64,000 nt of DNA, taken from the NCBI GenBank assembly GCA_001599715.1, contig BCHU01000004.1:124001-188000 (forward strand), in the 5' to 3' direction. Numbering within the stretch: position 1 is the first letter of the stretch; each line of letters starts with the position of its first letter. The DNA comes from Phaeotremella fagi (taxonomy: Eukaryota; Basidiomycota; Tremellomycetes; Tremellales; Phaeotremellaceae). The notes below the pieces were generated by a model. It made no database searches. It was not told the origin of the DNA and saw nothing but the letters and a program-made list of their open reading frames with translations. The translations under genes and the position numbers were made by a program. Shown here in pieces: positions 1 to 12,900 of this stretch.

Positions 1-852
1 TTCTCTGTCTTCGTTTGCATAAACTCTTTCGTCTACAGCACAAGTATCTATTATCAGAGTTACAAAGGTTTATCACCTTTGATGAACAGTGTTTATTTCT
101 TACCAGCACCTATTACAGGTATTTTTGCTGCTGTGAGTCTGGTCATGTCGGAGCTGTATCTCGTTTGATGACTGATCATATGTACAGGCGGCGGTAATGT
201 TCTTGGCTCCTAGATTCCCTGCTCCATATCTGCTCATGGCCGGAGGTTTCTTATCTGGGTTCGTCTATTGAAAATTAGACATTATTGAGAATTATCATCT
301 GACGATGTCTGTAGTTTAGGAACACTTCTATTCACCGTCGAACCCGAAGGATCGATTTATTGGGGATTCGAATTTATTGGTGGGTCTTCATCATTGTCCA
401 AATAACGCAACTAATTCATCTTGCAGGATTAATCTGTATCCCATTCGGTACGGATCTCGCAGTCGGTGTGGGATCAATAGTCATGTCGAACCTCTGTGAA
501 GAGTATGTCTACCAGCCCTCTTCAAATGGGGTACAAACTAATAAACGATCTTTATATAGGGACGAACAATCAGTTGCCGGAGGTCTTTTCCAAACTTCAG
601 TTCAACTTGCTGCTCCCTTCGGTGTCTGCATTGCATCTTTATTGATCAATGAACAAACTCTTGTCACTGGTAATCTTTTGACGGGACTCAAAGACGCTTT
701 CGGTATGGCTACCGCCTTTGGTTGGATTGGTGAGTGATTGGCGTTTTGACAGTGGAACACTAAAGCTGATCTTTCCTTCAGTCCCTATCATCGTCTTTGT
801 TGCTCTTAGAAAAGTGGGGCTTGCAAAGGATGTCACACATGGCTTCCACTAG
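1..852 (+). CDS. MFS transporter, C-terminal part (cut by left edge)
   Basis: C-terminal portion of a major facilitator superfamily transporter; the N-terminal half lies outside the window. The first exon (1-132) is open from base 1 and reads YYQSYKGLSPLMNSVYFLP, which resembles the segment before a late MFS helix. Later exons give hydrophobic helices, including GTLLFTVEPEGSIYWGFEF and a stretch ending LAAPFGVCIASLL, with the short loop DEQSVAGGLFQTS typical of drug:H+ antiporter-like MFS proteins. Introns lie near 133-187, 227-329, 376-425, 497-560 and 731-780; the second needs a weak GTTTCT donor to keep the membrane frame. Stop at 850-852. Substrate unknown. Confidence 0.7.
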
Positions 853-1600
853 GCTGTTTTGGCACCATTGACTGATCCCTTCATTCATTTTCATTTCTTT
901 CCTTGTACAATCACGACAGCTCTTTGAAACGGACAATCATGATATCAGAATCTGAAATCATACTCAAACTCACCCTCCCCTCCTCCATCCAAACTAAAAT
1001 CCCGTAATGGCACTTTTCGCCTCCTAATCGCATGATCTATAACTTTGTACAACATTCCGTTTTTACAACTCATGGACAATTCAATCATCTCGTTTATTGT
1101 GGTAGATTGTTTTCTTATTGTATGTAACCTTAATGGATGAAATTTCACGTGGGCTTGCCTGTAATCTACGGCGTTGAGAGGGCCACAATGGGAATCAACT
1201 CTTTTGTCGATCAGGACTGCCACGACTCCTGTTGCCGTAAATGCCGAGAATAGCATTTAAGCTTAAGTCATTTGACCCTGATAACTTCAATTTCGCCAAC
1301 TTAAAGTCTTTATTTCCTCTGCCAACATGTTAACTTGGCCTTGTAGCATACAACAATGTCAATCTCAATCTCAAGTTGTGGATGGATCATGTCTGTGCTG
1401 CGGAGAGCACTTCTGTAAAGCTCACAATACCACGCAACATCATCTTTGCCTCACATTCCCAGTGCGTAAAGTCAATCGACAGCTATAAAGAGTCTACTGA
1501 TCAACTCGGACCTCCACAGAAAAAGGATCGATTCGATCATAGAAAATCACACAGGAGGGATCATGTAAGTGACTGAAATAGTTCTCACTGATCTTTGGAG
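853..1600. other. Intergenic region before the APH-like gene
   Basis: No convincing gene. The small ORFs here show no recognisable domain. TATAAA occurs near 1484, and a short GTAAGT...AG segment at about 1565-1600 would fit an intron in the leader of the gene starting at 1601. Confidence 0.4.
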
Positions 1601-2876
1601 ATGTCCGCCTTCTTTTCACAATTGGAAAACACAGATATATGCCATCAAGCCGAATTAGTACGTCCTGGTCACAGTTGTAAAGCAACACTACCAGCCGACG
1701 TCGCTGAGATCTTGGATGCTGGTGGTAGTAGCAACTATCATTTACCTTTGGAGTTCAGCGATGGTGTTCGCTGGTTTGCTCGAATCCGGACGTTCTGGTT
1801 TCGCAGCCACCCCGATGATCAGCTGGTTAAGGATAGCGAGTTCATCACTCAGAAATTGATGTATGAACATGGGGTTAGAGTTCCAGCTGTTTATAAACCT
1901 AAAGACACATCGAAAGGTTGGTGTTTACGTTTCGAAATTCCATGTACAACGCTGACAAGTTCAAAAGATCCTGCATTAAGATACTTCTTCGTAGAGAAAA
2001 TCGAGGGAACAGCACTGTATCCAGTTTTCAACGGCAAAACTCCTCCCTGCTCGAACTGGGCTTTAATCAAAGATGAATCAATACCGACTTTCATCAATGA
2101 CCTTTCAGGATTCTTCATCAAGCTCTCAAGTTTAGGTTTTAATGCTATCGGTGCATTACACAAAGACAAGACAGGCCAACTTCACGTAGGACCACTATTT
2201 GCTCGACCTAGCACTTTCATCCTACAAACTTGGGTCGGACCGTTCAAAACAAATCGAGATCGCTACCTCACTCAAGTTGAACATATTCTCAATTGCATTA
2301 AAAGAGGGGAAGCATTTCAGGAGAATGCTATCGAAAATTATTTGGTGTATTTGGAGATGAAAAATTTGATTAGCCAAGATGCTGAGATGGCTATAGAAGA
2401 GACAGAGTTTTATGTTTGTCATATGGAAGACAAGGGTGATCATATCATGTTGGATCAGGATGGGAGAATCACCGGAGTATTGGACTGGGAATGGTGAGTC
2501 TGTTCAGATTACATATATAACTCCCAAAAGCTCAACAGCGCATAGGGCAATTACCACGACCAAGGCTGAGGCATTCGCTGGTCCCCGTTTCCTCAAACAA
2601 CGTCACTTCAAAATGCTTATCGATGCTTTGATTTCTCATGACCGACCAGATCTAGCAGAGCTCGTTAAGAAAGGGAAGAAGTATCGCTACCTTCATATCT
2701 GTTTTGGTACAGACTTCATGTCTGGCTCAAAAAAGGATTTCAGTCGTTTTGCAAATTTGATCCACGGGTTTACTGGTCAGAAACTAAAGTCGAGTACTTT
2801 ACAAGAATGGTGTGAAGACGCAAAGATTCGTTTTGGGAATGATGAAGGACTCGTTCATCTTCAGCGACAACTATGA
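1601..2876 (+). CDS. Aminoglycoside phosphotransferase (APH) fold protein
   Basis: Fungal APH/choline-kinase-fold protein of about 407 aa. Exons 1601-2493 and 2546-2876; the 52-nt intron splits the codon in the hallmark GVLDWEWAITTTKAEAF. This is the metal-binding DWEW region followed by the KAEAF motif seen in fungal APH-like proteins. The preceding HMEDKGDHIMLDQDG occupies the place of the catalytic loop, but the usual HGD is not well preserved, so kinase activity is uncertain. The ATG at 1601 is the first in frame. An upstream leader exon is possible. Such genes are common in fungal genomes, usually with unknown substrate. Confidence 0.65.
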
Positions 2877-2933
2877 TGTCATTTCAAAAGGTTTTCCTAT
2901 TTACTTCATTATCTTGTGATTATGACAAATCTA

Positions 2934-3979
2934 TCAAGATTGATACTTTTTGGGTAGAGGATTTCTATCAAAGAAACCCACCAAATGATCTGGCGTGAAT
3001 TCGAATTCAGCAGACGCATTTGGTCTACCAGCTGTATCTCTTCCGTCAAGAGTCGGCCATGAATGACCCAAATCCTCCAAAGTCAGAGCTCTAACTTCGG
3101 CATCACAATCCCAAACCTCCTCCGTAACACCTTTATAAGGGTGTAGCACAGTCTTCGGTTCAGGCAACCCTCCCTCAGATTTACAACCGTTACGTTCAGC
3201 CCATTCTCTTCTCCAAATTCTAACGTCTGGCTCGGGACCGAATCCATTGGCTGCTGGGAAAGGAGCACGACCGTAGAATAAGGTATCTCTATCGACTATC
3301 CCGTGAGAATGGAAGATTGGAACTGGTCTTGAGGGTTTACAATCTGAGAAAGCGAAATCGGCTGGATAGAGTGCTGGTGAGACTGGAGCGAAGGCTGCGA
3401 AAAGTAAGGAAGTGTCTGGTCGACAAGCGAGGAGATTCGTAAATCCACCACCGTTGGATTTACCACATGCGAAACGACGTAATGGATCAATGGTGTAGTT
3501 CGCCGCGACATCTTCGATCATGTCTTTGACATATTGGACCTAAAGATCAGCTTTCAACAGTGGACTTCACTCACATCGTCAACGGTGATATTTCCATATG
3601 GAGCACCCTGCCAAATATGATGCATGTTCCAGTCCGTGTTGTTAACTCCTTGAGGATAGACAGCCAGAATAGGTAGGTTGTTGATTTTCAAGATCGGGTC
3701 TGAGAAGCCGGTGATCATCTCTTGACGAAGGGAATAACCTCCAGCTAAGTTTTTTAGCTCAATTCAACCTGTGTGCTCACCTCCATGAAACGAAAAGACG
3801 ATTGGATGTGGGATAGCTGGATCATAATCCTCCGGGACGTTTAGAAGGAAAGTCCTCCCCGTGGGGAGTGTACGAAAGACATGACCTTTAGGAGCTGCTT
3901 TTTGTGAAAGCACAAGCTGCTCCAGTGGAGAAGCGACTACCAAAACCGCTGAAAGCAAAAGAGTAAGGAAGTACACCAT
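2934..3979 (-). CDS. Secreted feruloyl/PHB-depolymerase-type esterase (CE1-like)
   Basis: Predicted secreted serine esterase of the CE1/PHB-depolymerase group. Exons 3781-3979, 3575-3744 and 2934-3539, separated by two very short introns (about 36 and 35 nt). The N-terminus MVYFLTLLLSAVLVVAS is a clear signal peptide. An oxyanion-type FSFHGG motif spans exons 1 and 2. The nucleophile elbow is CGKSNGGG (G-x-S-x-G), the likely acid is in HGIVDRDTLFYG, and the histidine is in LGHSWP. Likely substrates are ester-linked aromatic or plant cell-wall material; this is a family-level inference. It diverges from the OPT gene across about 500 bp. Confidence 0.8.
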
Positions 3980-4478
3980 TTAAGCTGATGTCTGAAGGAT
4001 GTTGGGGGGTGTAGTGATGATGTTGGTGAGTCGCTCTTGACAGTCATAACTACGCATTTTCCGAGATGGCGGTTTAGATAGGACGAGCGGTAGAGACCGT
4101 TTCGCACCTAACCGTCTTATCTCATATCACACCATCCTTCGGGTAAATTGATCCTAGCTCCACATGCTCACAAACCTTATTGTTCATTGATCTACTAAAG
4201 ATGAGGGTGAAATCCCAATACCAAGAAAAATCGACTGCGATCTTGAGGTCCAAATATAAATCATGAACCTGAGATTCCTGCGAAGAGGCTTTAGAGATCT
4301 CGCCTTGAAGCCAAAATCTCGGCTTTTATTCTGATCACTATGATAAACGCCATAGATAGGATAAATTGCTTTTTGTTCTGAGTGTGAGAAGCTCCACATA
4401 GGATAAAGAGTATATAAAAAAACCTAGTGATGATAAGGAATCACCTTTCTTGATTCTTGATTCCCATCATTCGATAAA
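3980..4478. promoter_or_regulatory. Divergent promoter with GATAA cluster and TATA box
   Basis: Shared upstream region of the esterase (-) and OPT transporter (+). Five GATAA motifs lie at 4342, 4360, 4402, 4432 and 4473, all within 140 bp of the OPT start. A TATATAAAAAAA element sits at about 4411-4422, 60 bp upstream of the OPT ATG. GATA factors control nitrogen-source genes in fungi, which would suit a peptide transporter; occupancy is inference. Confidence 0.5.
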
Positions 4479-7198
4479 ATGGCTGCACCAACACCCATTA
4501 CTGAACCGCCTGTTGGCAAAGTTGAGCCTGAATATCCGAACATCGAAAACTTTGATGGTAGCGAAGAAGAGAAGGTGCTTCCTTCTAATAACAGCTCTGA
4601 TCCAGAGAATCTGGTTAGATTCGTGGATGAGAAGGATCAAACTACCGTCCGAGCTGAAGTCGTAGAGCTGACTCCGCTTGAAGCTCTAAAGGCGAATGTT
4701 GACGGTGATCAATCTCCTTGTGAGTGAAACGTCATAATTCTTATCTCGGCTAATTCCCTTCCAGTCCCAGAAGTCGCTGCTTGTGTGTCAAATACTGATG
4801 ATCCAACTATGGCATGTAACAGTGAGTGCGAAGGTGTAGAAAGACACTACTGACGTCAGCCGTTCGTGCATGGTTCCTCCTCACGATTTTCGTCATGCTT
4901 TTCAGTGGTGTGAACACATTTTTCGGTCTTCGTTATCCATCACTTACGATCGGATACGTTGTCGCTCAATTGCTCGTCTTCCCAATTGGTAGAGCATGGG
5001 AAAAGCTTCCAAGATGGAGAGTTCCATTAGGTCGTTTCACTTTTGATATCAATCCCGGGAAATTCACAGTCAAAGAACACGCTTTGATCGCTATCTGTGT
5101 CAATTTGACCGCTGCTACTCCATACGGTATCGGCGCAGCTGTCGCTACCATCAGTCCAGTCTATTGGAACAAAGACTTTGGAGCGGCTTGGTTGTTCTTA
5201 TTCTTCCTTACTTCCCAAGGATTGGGTTTCGGTCTAGCAGGTCTAGCTCGTCGTTGGTTAGTCTATCCAGGTGCTTTGACTTGGCCTTCATCATTAGCTT
5301 CAACAGTTTTGTTCAGAGCTCTTCATGAACCCCAAGAACATACCGTGGCAAACGGTTGGTCTGTAACTCGTTACAGATATTTCTTCTATTGCGGGGCTTT
5401 CGCTTTCGTTCTTTTCTGGTTCCCAGATTATATTTGGACTACAACAAGTTCTTTCGCGTTCATCACTTGGATCGTGCCTAACAATCAAAAGGTTAACACC
5501 ATCTTTGGCATGTCCTCTGGACTTGGTCTTTTACCGCTATCTATCGATTGGACTCAGATCAATTACGCTGGTTTCCCTTTGACAAGTGGGTTTAGATTTA
5601 TAAATCATACTGATCATCAGCACCATTCTACATCACTTGTAACGCTTTTGCCGTTGTTGCCATTTTCTTCTTGTTCCTGTCTCCGATCTTGTACTACGCC
5701 AACACATGGCAGTCAGCATAGTGAGTATCAACCATTCAACACTTCTAACATCCAGTCTCCCATTGCTCTCAAGTAGTACTTTCGACAACACCGGAGCTTC
5801 ATACAACATCACCAGAGTTCTCGACTCTGCTGGAAATCTCGATGTGGCCAAATACGAAGCCTACTCACCAATGTACATCGCCATGTCTTATTCTTTATCC
5901 TACGCTCTCTCCTTCGCAGCAGTAACCGCTCTAGTCTTCCACACATATCTATACAACCGTAAAGAAATCTGGGCAAGATTGAAGAACGCAGCCCATGGTG
6001 GTGAAGACATTCATCGTCGTTTGATGAGAGCTTACAAAGAAGTCCCTGATTGGTGGTATGCGGTTCTTACAGTCGTCATGGTTGGTTTAGGTATTTTGAC
6101 CACTTCGTATTGGGATACCGGACTTCCTTGGTGGGGATTCATCGTTTTCTGTTTAGGTTGGTGTGTGGTTCTCTTGGTTCCTGAAGGTATTTTGGAAGGT
6201 ACTACCAATCAAAGAATGTGAGTTTTGGTTTGGATGAAGACTGATGATCAGTTTCTTGAACATTATCACGGAACTTGTCGCTGGTTACGTCTTCCAAGGT
6301 AAAGCTATTGCTAACATGATGGTAAAGTAAGTAGTAGCTTCTCAAGAGATTTCAAAGTATGCCACTAACCTTTATTCAGAATCTACGGCTACAACTCTGT
6401 CAAACATGGAATGGATTTCTCAATGGATCAAAAACTTGGTCAATACATGAAAATTCCACCTCGTGTTCTGTTTGTTGGACAAATTTACTCTACAATTCTT
6501 GCTAGTATGACTTCAACCGGTGTCCTTCGTTGGATGATTGGAAAGTGAGTTCGGCATTTCTGTGGTCACAGCTGACAAATAGTATCGCCAATCTCTGTTC
6601 TCCAACAAACACAGCCAGATTCACTTGTAATGGTGCCAGTAAGTTTCAGTTTACATGCAATCAACGTTACTTGCTAATCCTATTCACAGAGGTCGTCTAC
6701 TCGGCATCATTGATTTGGGGAACTATCGGTCCACAAAGAATGTTCCAAGCTGGTCAAACTTACAACGCCATCATGTATTTCTTCCTTATCGGACCAACAG
6801 TCACGGTCATCGTCTGGCTCTTATACAGAAGATATCCAAACTCATTACTTCGTTATGTCAACGTACCAATCTTCTTTAATGCCGCCGGTAACATCCCACC
6901 AGCGTCAACGACTCAATACAGTCTTTGGTTCATCTTCGGTTTCATCTTCAATTACCTCATCAGACAGAAAGCTTTCGCTTGGTGGAAGAAATACAACTAT
7001 CTTACCTCCGCTGCTATGGATACTGGAACAGCTCTTGCTACTATTTTGATTTTCTTCGCTTTGAGTTATACGGGAACAACTTTCAATTGGTGGGGTAACA
7101 CTGTTGGTGCCAATACCATGGACAGACTTGCTACTCCTTGGTTAACTATCAAGGGTACTAACGCTACTCATTTCGGTAAAGGTCTTGGAGAGTTTTAG
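4479..7198 (+). CDS. Oligopeptide transporter (OPT family)
   Basis: Plasma-membrane proton-coupled oligopeptide transporter. Nine exons: 4479-4719, 4765-4821, 4860-5585, 5621-5720, 5774-6217, 6252-6326, 6380-6544, 6583-6638 and 6690-7198. Reading frame is continuous across all junctions. Family signatures include [20 protein letters not shown], then [19 protein letters not shown], then [16 protein letters not shown] early in the protein. [14 protein letters not shown] and [11 protein letters not shown] occur near the C-terminus. The soluble N-terminal tail of about 110 aa is acidic, followed by many hydrophobic helices. The length of roughly 790 aa fits the family. The promoter carries several GATAA sites. 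Confidence 0.93.
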
Positions 7199-7521
7199 GC
7201 GGAGATTGGGTGGTAAGAGATAGCAAATCGGAGAGACTATCTTGTTGTTTGTTTATATAGTTAGTGGTAAATAATAGTCTGTATATACCAACGGTATATG
7301 ATGTGGGTTATGAAATAATGGATGACGATCGGAGCATTTGATGTCACATCTCAGTGACACAAAGTGCAGTCGAGTAGAAAGAGTCTAATGCCGCAAATGT
7401 CCGTGTGCTACAGATGTCTGTAAGTTTGCAACGATCCCAACGATGGGTTTGATACATGTATTTCATAGAGATGTATCAAGAACAAACTGATAACCCAACA
7501 TCATCCTCACAATGGCATCCT
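7199..7521. other. Convergent 3' intergenic region
   Basis: Lies between the 3' ends of the OPT gene (+) and the hydrolase (-). It holds the two 3' UTRs only; no coding signal is seen. Confidence 0.4.
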
Positions 7522-8682
7522 TTAAACCGAGTTTTGCCTTTTCAAATGTTTCTCAACAAAATCCAAAACAGGGACAACGAATTCCTTCCATCCTTCTGCA
7601 TTGTCATCCTATAAGCAAGGTATCAGCAAAGACTGTCACAGATTAAGATTTGAACGTACAATGAACTTGAAGTCAAACCCATGTGTACCACCCTCCTCGT
7701 ATAAAGCTAAAACTTCAATCCCCTTTTCCTCAAGTTTAGCCTCAAGTTTCTTACTTTCATCAGGTAAAACATCAATATCTTCCAAACCATGTAGAATAAC
7801 AGTTGGAGGATAGGTTGCAGTTTTATCGAGTAAATGTAGTAGACTGTATTGATTTGCAAATTCTCTTCTTGATTCCAAATCGTTAAACTGATCGAGACGT
7901 AACAGATGAAAAGTTTTTGATTTACCTAAAATAGTCAAAGGGAGTAGAGCAGCTTGTAATTTGACTCTATCGGACCAAGTGAATTCAGGCATAACCCATT
8001 TTTTTCTGAGAGCAAGTTCTGAAATCTCAGTGGTGAACGGAGCATGGATGATAGCTCTAGGTGAATCTCTGGAGTTTAACTCGTTTTGAACCACGTTTAG
8101 AGGGAGGTCTTGAACCATCTCTGGTCGAACATCACCAGGCCATGGAAATCCTTCTAATGGAGTGGATATATCTGAATCTGAGAGTAATGTGTTGCCATAA
8201 ATGTCAACTACAACTGCAGGTGATGGTGATTTGAGACCAATCAACGTTGCAAGAGTTGCTCCAGCGGATTCACCACCAATGGCCCAAGTGTTAACGTCAA
8301 TCTGGTCTAAACCAACCACTCTAGGTAGGTTAAGTTGACACCAATCACGAGCAGATTCAATATCATCAAGTTGATCTTGAAGCGAAACATGAGGAGCTAA
8401 TCGATAACCAGCAGAAACAACGTGGAAACCTCTTGAAGTGAAACCCTGTACAACCCAAGGAGGTATGAACCAAGGTGAACCAATTATATTAGCACCACCA
8501 TGAAGCCATAAAACCCATGGTGAATTGGGGATACCTTTTTCAGAGGTCCAAACGCGAAGCGGGATGTCGACTTGAGATTTGGTCGCGTAGATGTGTTCTG
8601 TGAAATTTGAGGGGAGATCTGGAAACAGAAGGTTGAGGGTGAATTCACTGAGCACGGGTGTTGGGGTGGGGTTAGCTGACAT
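7522..8682 (-). CDS. Alpha/beta hydrolase, hormone-sensitive-lipase type
   Basis: Cytosolic alpha/beta-hydrolase-3 family protein of about 370 aa. Exons 7660-8682 and 7522-7608; the 51-nt intron falls just after the catalytic histidine. The sequence shows LWLHGGANIIGSPW (HGG oxyanion motif), GYRLAP, the nucleophile elbow GGESAGATLA (G-E-S-A-G), the probable acid in ILHGLEDIDVLPDE and the histidine in GGTHGFDFKF. No signal peptide. The order is that of small-molecule esterases and steryl-acetyl hydrolases; the actual substrate cannot be told. Confidence 0.82.
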
Positions 8683-8740
8683 CTTTTGTTAGTTGATGAA
8701 CGGGGAAAGGTTAAAGACATGATGGTTATTATATATCTGT

Positions 8741-8790
8741 GGAACTCCATCACAAAGGAACTCCATCACAAAGGAACTCCATAACACAAA
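8741..8790. repeat. Three tandem copies of a 16-bp unit
   Basis: The unit GGAACTCCATCACAAA occurs at 8741-8756 and 8757-8772. A third copy with a 2-base insertion (GGAACTCCATAACACAAA) occupies 8773-8790. It lies in the divergent promoter between the hydrolase (-) and the OB-fold gene (+). Spacing of about 1.5 helical turns could present repeated factor sites; no factor is recognised. Confidence 0.8.
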
Positions 8791-8922
8791 GGAGTGTGTG
8801 ATCGTCGCAACGGCGTTCCATACGCAAGTAGCTGTTCATCCATTGTTTAATTTACGCAACAAACTCCCTTTCATTCATCATCTTTCTTTCATCATATATT
8901 TCTTACAACACAATGTAAGGTG

Positions 8923-9764
8923 ATGACATCTATAATACCACCACCACCAAGACCAACAGACTTAATTCAGTCAGCTCTATTCATCCCTCTAGAATACATA
9001 GATCCCTCTCTACGAGGTCGTAAAATTCGTTTCATCGGACAGTAAGTCACAGCGCAGTGAAAACGAATTTCCGATTGACACTCCCATTTAGAATTTTAGG
9101 GTACGATATAAAAACATGTTTGCTTTTGTTATCATCACCCAATCGCCCGTTGGATAATCAAAATCAAGATCGAAAGAGATCAACGGTGTTGGTAAACATT
9201 TCAATTCCATTACTTGGATCTTCACCGGCTTCAAAGAATCTCGTTATAAATACCAGTATATTCTCTAGATTCCCTAGATCATTCACTGGGGTCTCTGATA
9301 CGTCAGATGCTACGAACAAGGATAAAGACGTTGAGATGGACAATGTCGAAGATGACTGGGAAAGACCGAAGGATGTCAAATCCACCACTGCTGAATCAGG
9401 ATTCGTGAACAGACATAGATTGAGGTTGGAATTTGGTGAATTCGTTAATATCGTTGGATGGGTGGAAGACCATACAAGTAAAGAAGTGAGTTAGTTTGAC
9501 ATCTTCAAAGTTATTGTCTAACAAGATTAGATCCCTATTCAATCATCGACATCATATTTACCCCCTCCACCAATTATTGTTGAAGCTATTCATATATCAA
9601 TGTGCAACCCGCCTAATCAGAATCAAAACCTTTCTTATAGAGGTAACATAGATGCTTGGGATGGAAGAAGATTCATAGCAGAGGAAGAATATCATGAGGA
9701 AAACGATACCACAGATCCATATTTCGATAACGAAACAACACCGCGACCGAGGCGATATCGATGA
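8923..9764 (+). CDS. OB-fold protein, possible Ten1 telomere factor
   Basis: Small protein of about 210 aa. Exons 8923-9041, 9092-9485 and 9531-9764. The pattern of a strand pair RGRKIRFIGQILGYDIKTCL, a further strand VLVNISIPLL, then LRLEFGEFVNIVGWVED and finally IIVEAIHISM reads as an OB fold. Both its order and the wording 'GEFVNIVGWVE' recall Ten1, the smallest subunit of the CST telomere complex, which opens with a similar 'VR-G-V--YD---' strand. An acidic low-complexity insert (about residues 95-130) separates the strands. The C-terminal tail is polar and ends RPRRYR. Ten1 identity is inferred from pattern only; another OB-fold protein is possible. Confidence 0.5.
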
Positions 9765-9943
9765 TAAGTGGATTATATTACCAGGCATTTTGATATACCA
9801 GTGAAAAGGTTTGCATGGATGTATAAAATTGTAAAATGTGTGAAGGTATGAGATGCAGGTAGTGAGTTTATAATGACCATCTCTGCCTTCTGCCCTTTCT
9901 TTCCTCATTCTCTGTACATCGCAATATTTTGAGCAAAAAGTCT

Positions 9944-12900
9944 TTACAAATACTAAAACAAAGTCAACAAAGCTTTCATGTAAATTATAGGAAAGACTTA
10001 CCAAACTAGCTGCGAAAACGACTAAAACGAGAGCAAAACAAATTTAATGACATTCTCATAATGATACAGCACGTGAAAGAAAACAACTCACTGTCCCTTT
10101 TGATCAACGCCTGAGCTTCTTCCATTTTCTTGAATAATTCAGCGTCCCCAATGACTCTAGCAGCGTCTCTAACTTCTCTACAAGTCTCGTCTAGTCTAGT
10201 GATACATCTAACGATGGTTCCTTCAGGTACATCAGTTAAATCGGTGATTTCATTGAATGGCTAAAAAAGAGCAAACATTCAGCTCAACCGATGAACATGG
10301 ATTAGAATAAAAGATGACCCACCATCCCTCTAGCCCATTCATAGACGACTTCAACTAATCCAGGTTTGAATTTTTCTTTGAATTCGTCATATTGAACCGA
10401 ACATCTGTCTTGAACTCTTTCAACTCCATCAGCTAATTTATAAATAACTTCTAAACCTTGCTGCAGCTTCTCTGGGATTTGAGGTTGAGAATCTGTTTTT
10501 TCGACGAACACGAAAATCGATAATAAAGCAACTACTTCTTGGGCTGTATATTCCACTAAAACGTTTTCGAGGATTAGTTCAGTCAAGATAAGTTCGTTGG
10601 CGGAGTTGATCTGTGATTCAGATAAGCTTCGTATTTTGGTAACACGCATGAATCAAATGATCGCGACTCACCTCGCAGGCTACTCGTCCTTTCAACAAGA
10701 CCGTAGAATTATCATCGATGAATTGTAATTTCTTCAAAACCTCGACTCGAGATTCGTAATCAGGTAACAGCTCCAGATTCTGATCCGAAAGTTTCAACTT
10801 AAGTTGAGTCAAACTAGCTTCGACTAATTTGATTTCATGAATCGCAGCGTACTTTTGGGACGTCAATCACCTGGCCACCTCTTTGGACTTACATGATCTT
10901 CGAAATCTTCACATAGTTGACAACCAAGTTTCGATAATCTCTCACTCAATCCCATTCTTTGTCTGAGTAAATCCTGGAATTCCATGGCTCTCAACCTCGT
11001 CCATTCTACTTCAGGTAGACCAGACCCCGTGGAACTAGACAATTCTTCGTGTATAACTGCCAAATCTTCTGTCGTCTTTTCCATAGACGTTTTCAAACGT
11101 TTATCAAGAATACCAGTTGGGTCAGTCTACATGTTTTGGTCAGCGAATGATCCTGAAGTAGAAAATTGTAGCTCACTTTGAGAATTCGATTGACAACGAA
11201 TGAGATACTACTGGCATCAACACTTGTAACCTCCCAAGTTGGATTAGCTGGTGAGGCTTTAGGTAAAACAGGAGGCCATCTTGGAGGAATCTCTGAGATC
11301 TTAACATCCTCCTTTCCGGATTTCTGAGATGGAGTAACTAAAGCTAACACCCAATAAGCTCTAGCGTCAGATTTGACACCATCCCTGACAAGCGTCGGGG
11401 CATTTCGAAGTATCACAGCAACATTTTCGGGGAAATGCTAGAAGGTCTTTCAGTAAATGACATTGAATGTGCGATGAAAAGACTTACGCCATCTTGCAGG
11501 ATCACTATTCGACCTGGACCAAATGTTTTACCCATCTGACCAGCGAAGGAAGCCGCCTTGATCATAGCTAGATTGATTCGAACGACCTCAGCAGAGATAT
11601 CATAGAAAGCACCAATGTCAACTGAACAAATTGAACAATCAACTTTTGGTAATCGAGCCAATTGTTTCTCAGTCTACAACACGGTCAGTTGGCGGAGAGA
11701 ACCTTGACGTACATGAACGATCTCTCTTTGTTGCTCAGGTGCCATTTTTTGAGCAGCGTTCTCTGAAAAACTCCTTTTGATCATCTCTTCGACTCTCAAG
11801 GCTTCCACTCTTAGAAGATTCAAAATCATGTTGTAAGTTAATCTGAATTGTGAAGAGAGTCTATTGGGTGTTCCAAGCATCATTTCCTGGAGCTCAGTCG
11901 TCTGATCTGAAGTCAGTTTTACTTCTTTCGAAAAAGTGATTGGAAGCTTACGGGAGGTAACTCATCGCCGCTGAGTAAAATCACTGTTCCCGTCGTATCT
12001 AATCCACGACGTCCAGCTCTACCTGCCATCTGTGTGTATTCACCAGGCAAGAGATTTCTAAAAGAGTGACCGTCATGTTTACGTATCCCAGCAAATACAA
12101 CGCATTTAGCTGGCATATTGACACCCTAAAACAGGATGAGTTGCGGTGCCAGATATAGACAGCATTACGCACCATGGCGAAGGTTTCAGTTGCAAATAGT
12201 ACTTTAACTAATCCTCTTGAGAAAAGGATTTCGACCACCTCTACAGGTATTTGATTAGCTCACCCTCAGAACGACAACAATGAACCAACCCTTGACAAGT
12301 GGAAGTAAACCACCATGATGTACACCAATACCTCGACTTAGCAATTCCCTCATTCTCGTAATCTGAGGCAAAGTTTTATCCGATCCTACCAAACTCAGTC
12401 AACATTCTCAAATCGGAAGCGGATGCTAAACATACCTTTCAACCTGGTCAAAGCCCTTTCCCAGGTGATATGAACCTCAGATTTCTCCTTCGCATCACAG
12501 AGATCAGTACCTCCAAGAGTCTGCGCGTATTCTTCACATCTTTTCTTTGAGAAAACGAAATTGACCACAGGTAGTAAAGTTGCTTTTTTCAGGTAAGCGA
12601 TAAGATGAGTCCAAACGTTTTGATCAAGTTGAAAGCCTCGCGATGGTGCTCCGAACCCTCCGCCTCTACCTCTAGTTGGTGGAGATGGCGCTGGTGCACC
12701 GTTGATACCTCCTCCACGATTTACGTGGGCCCTACCTCCCCCGGGTCTGGTGAACGGTGCGCCGCGACCTGTTGGGAGGGTCTTGGCTCCTCGTTGGGGT
12801 GGTTGACCTCGACCACCAGTTCTTTGAACAGGACCCAGTCCAGCTGCTTCCCTTTCTTTATCTTGTTTTCGACGTAGAGCCTCTCCTGCTGTTCGGTATC

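Noticed and set aside
945..1256. Minus-strand ORF after the MFS gene
   Set aside because: No recognisable motif, no splice partners; best treated as chance in 3' flanking DNA.
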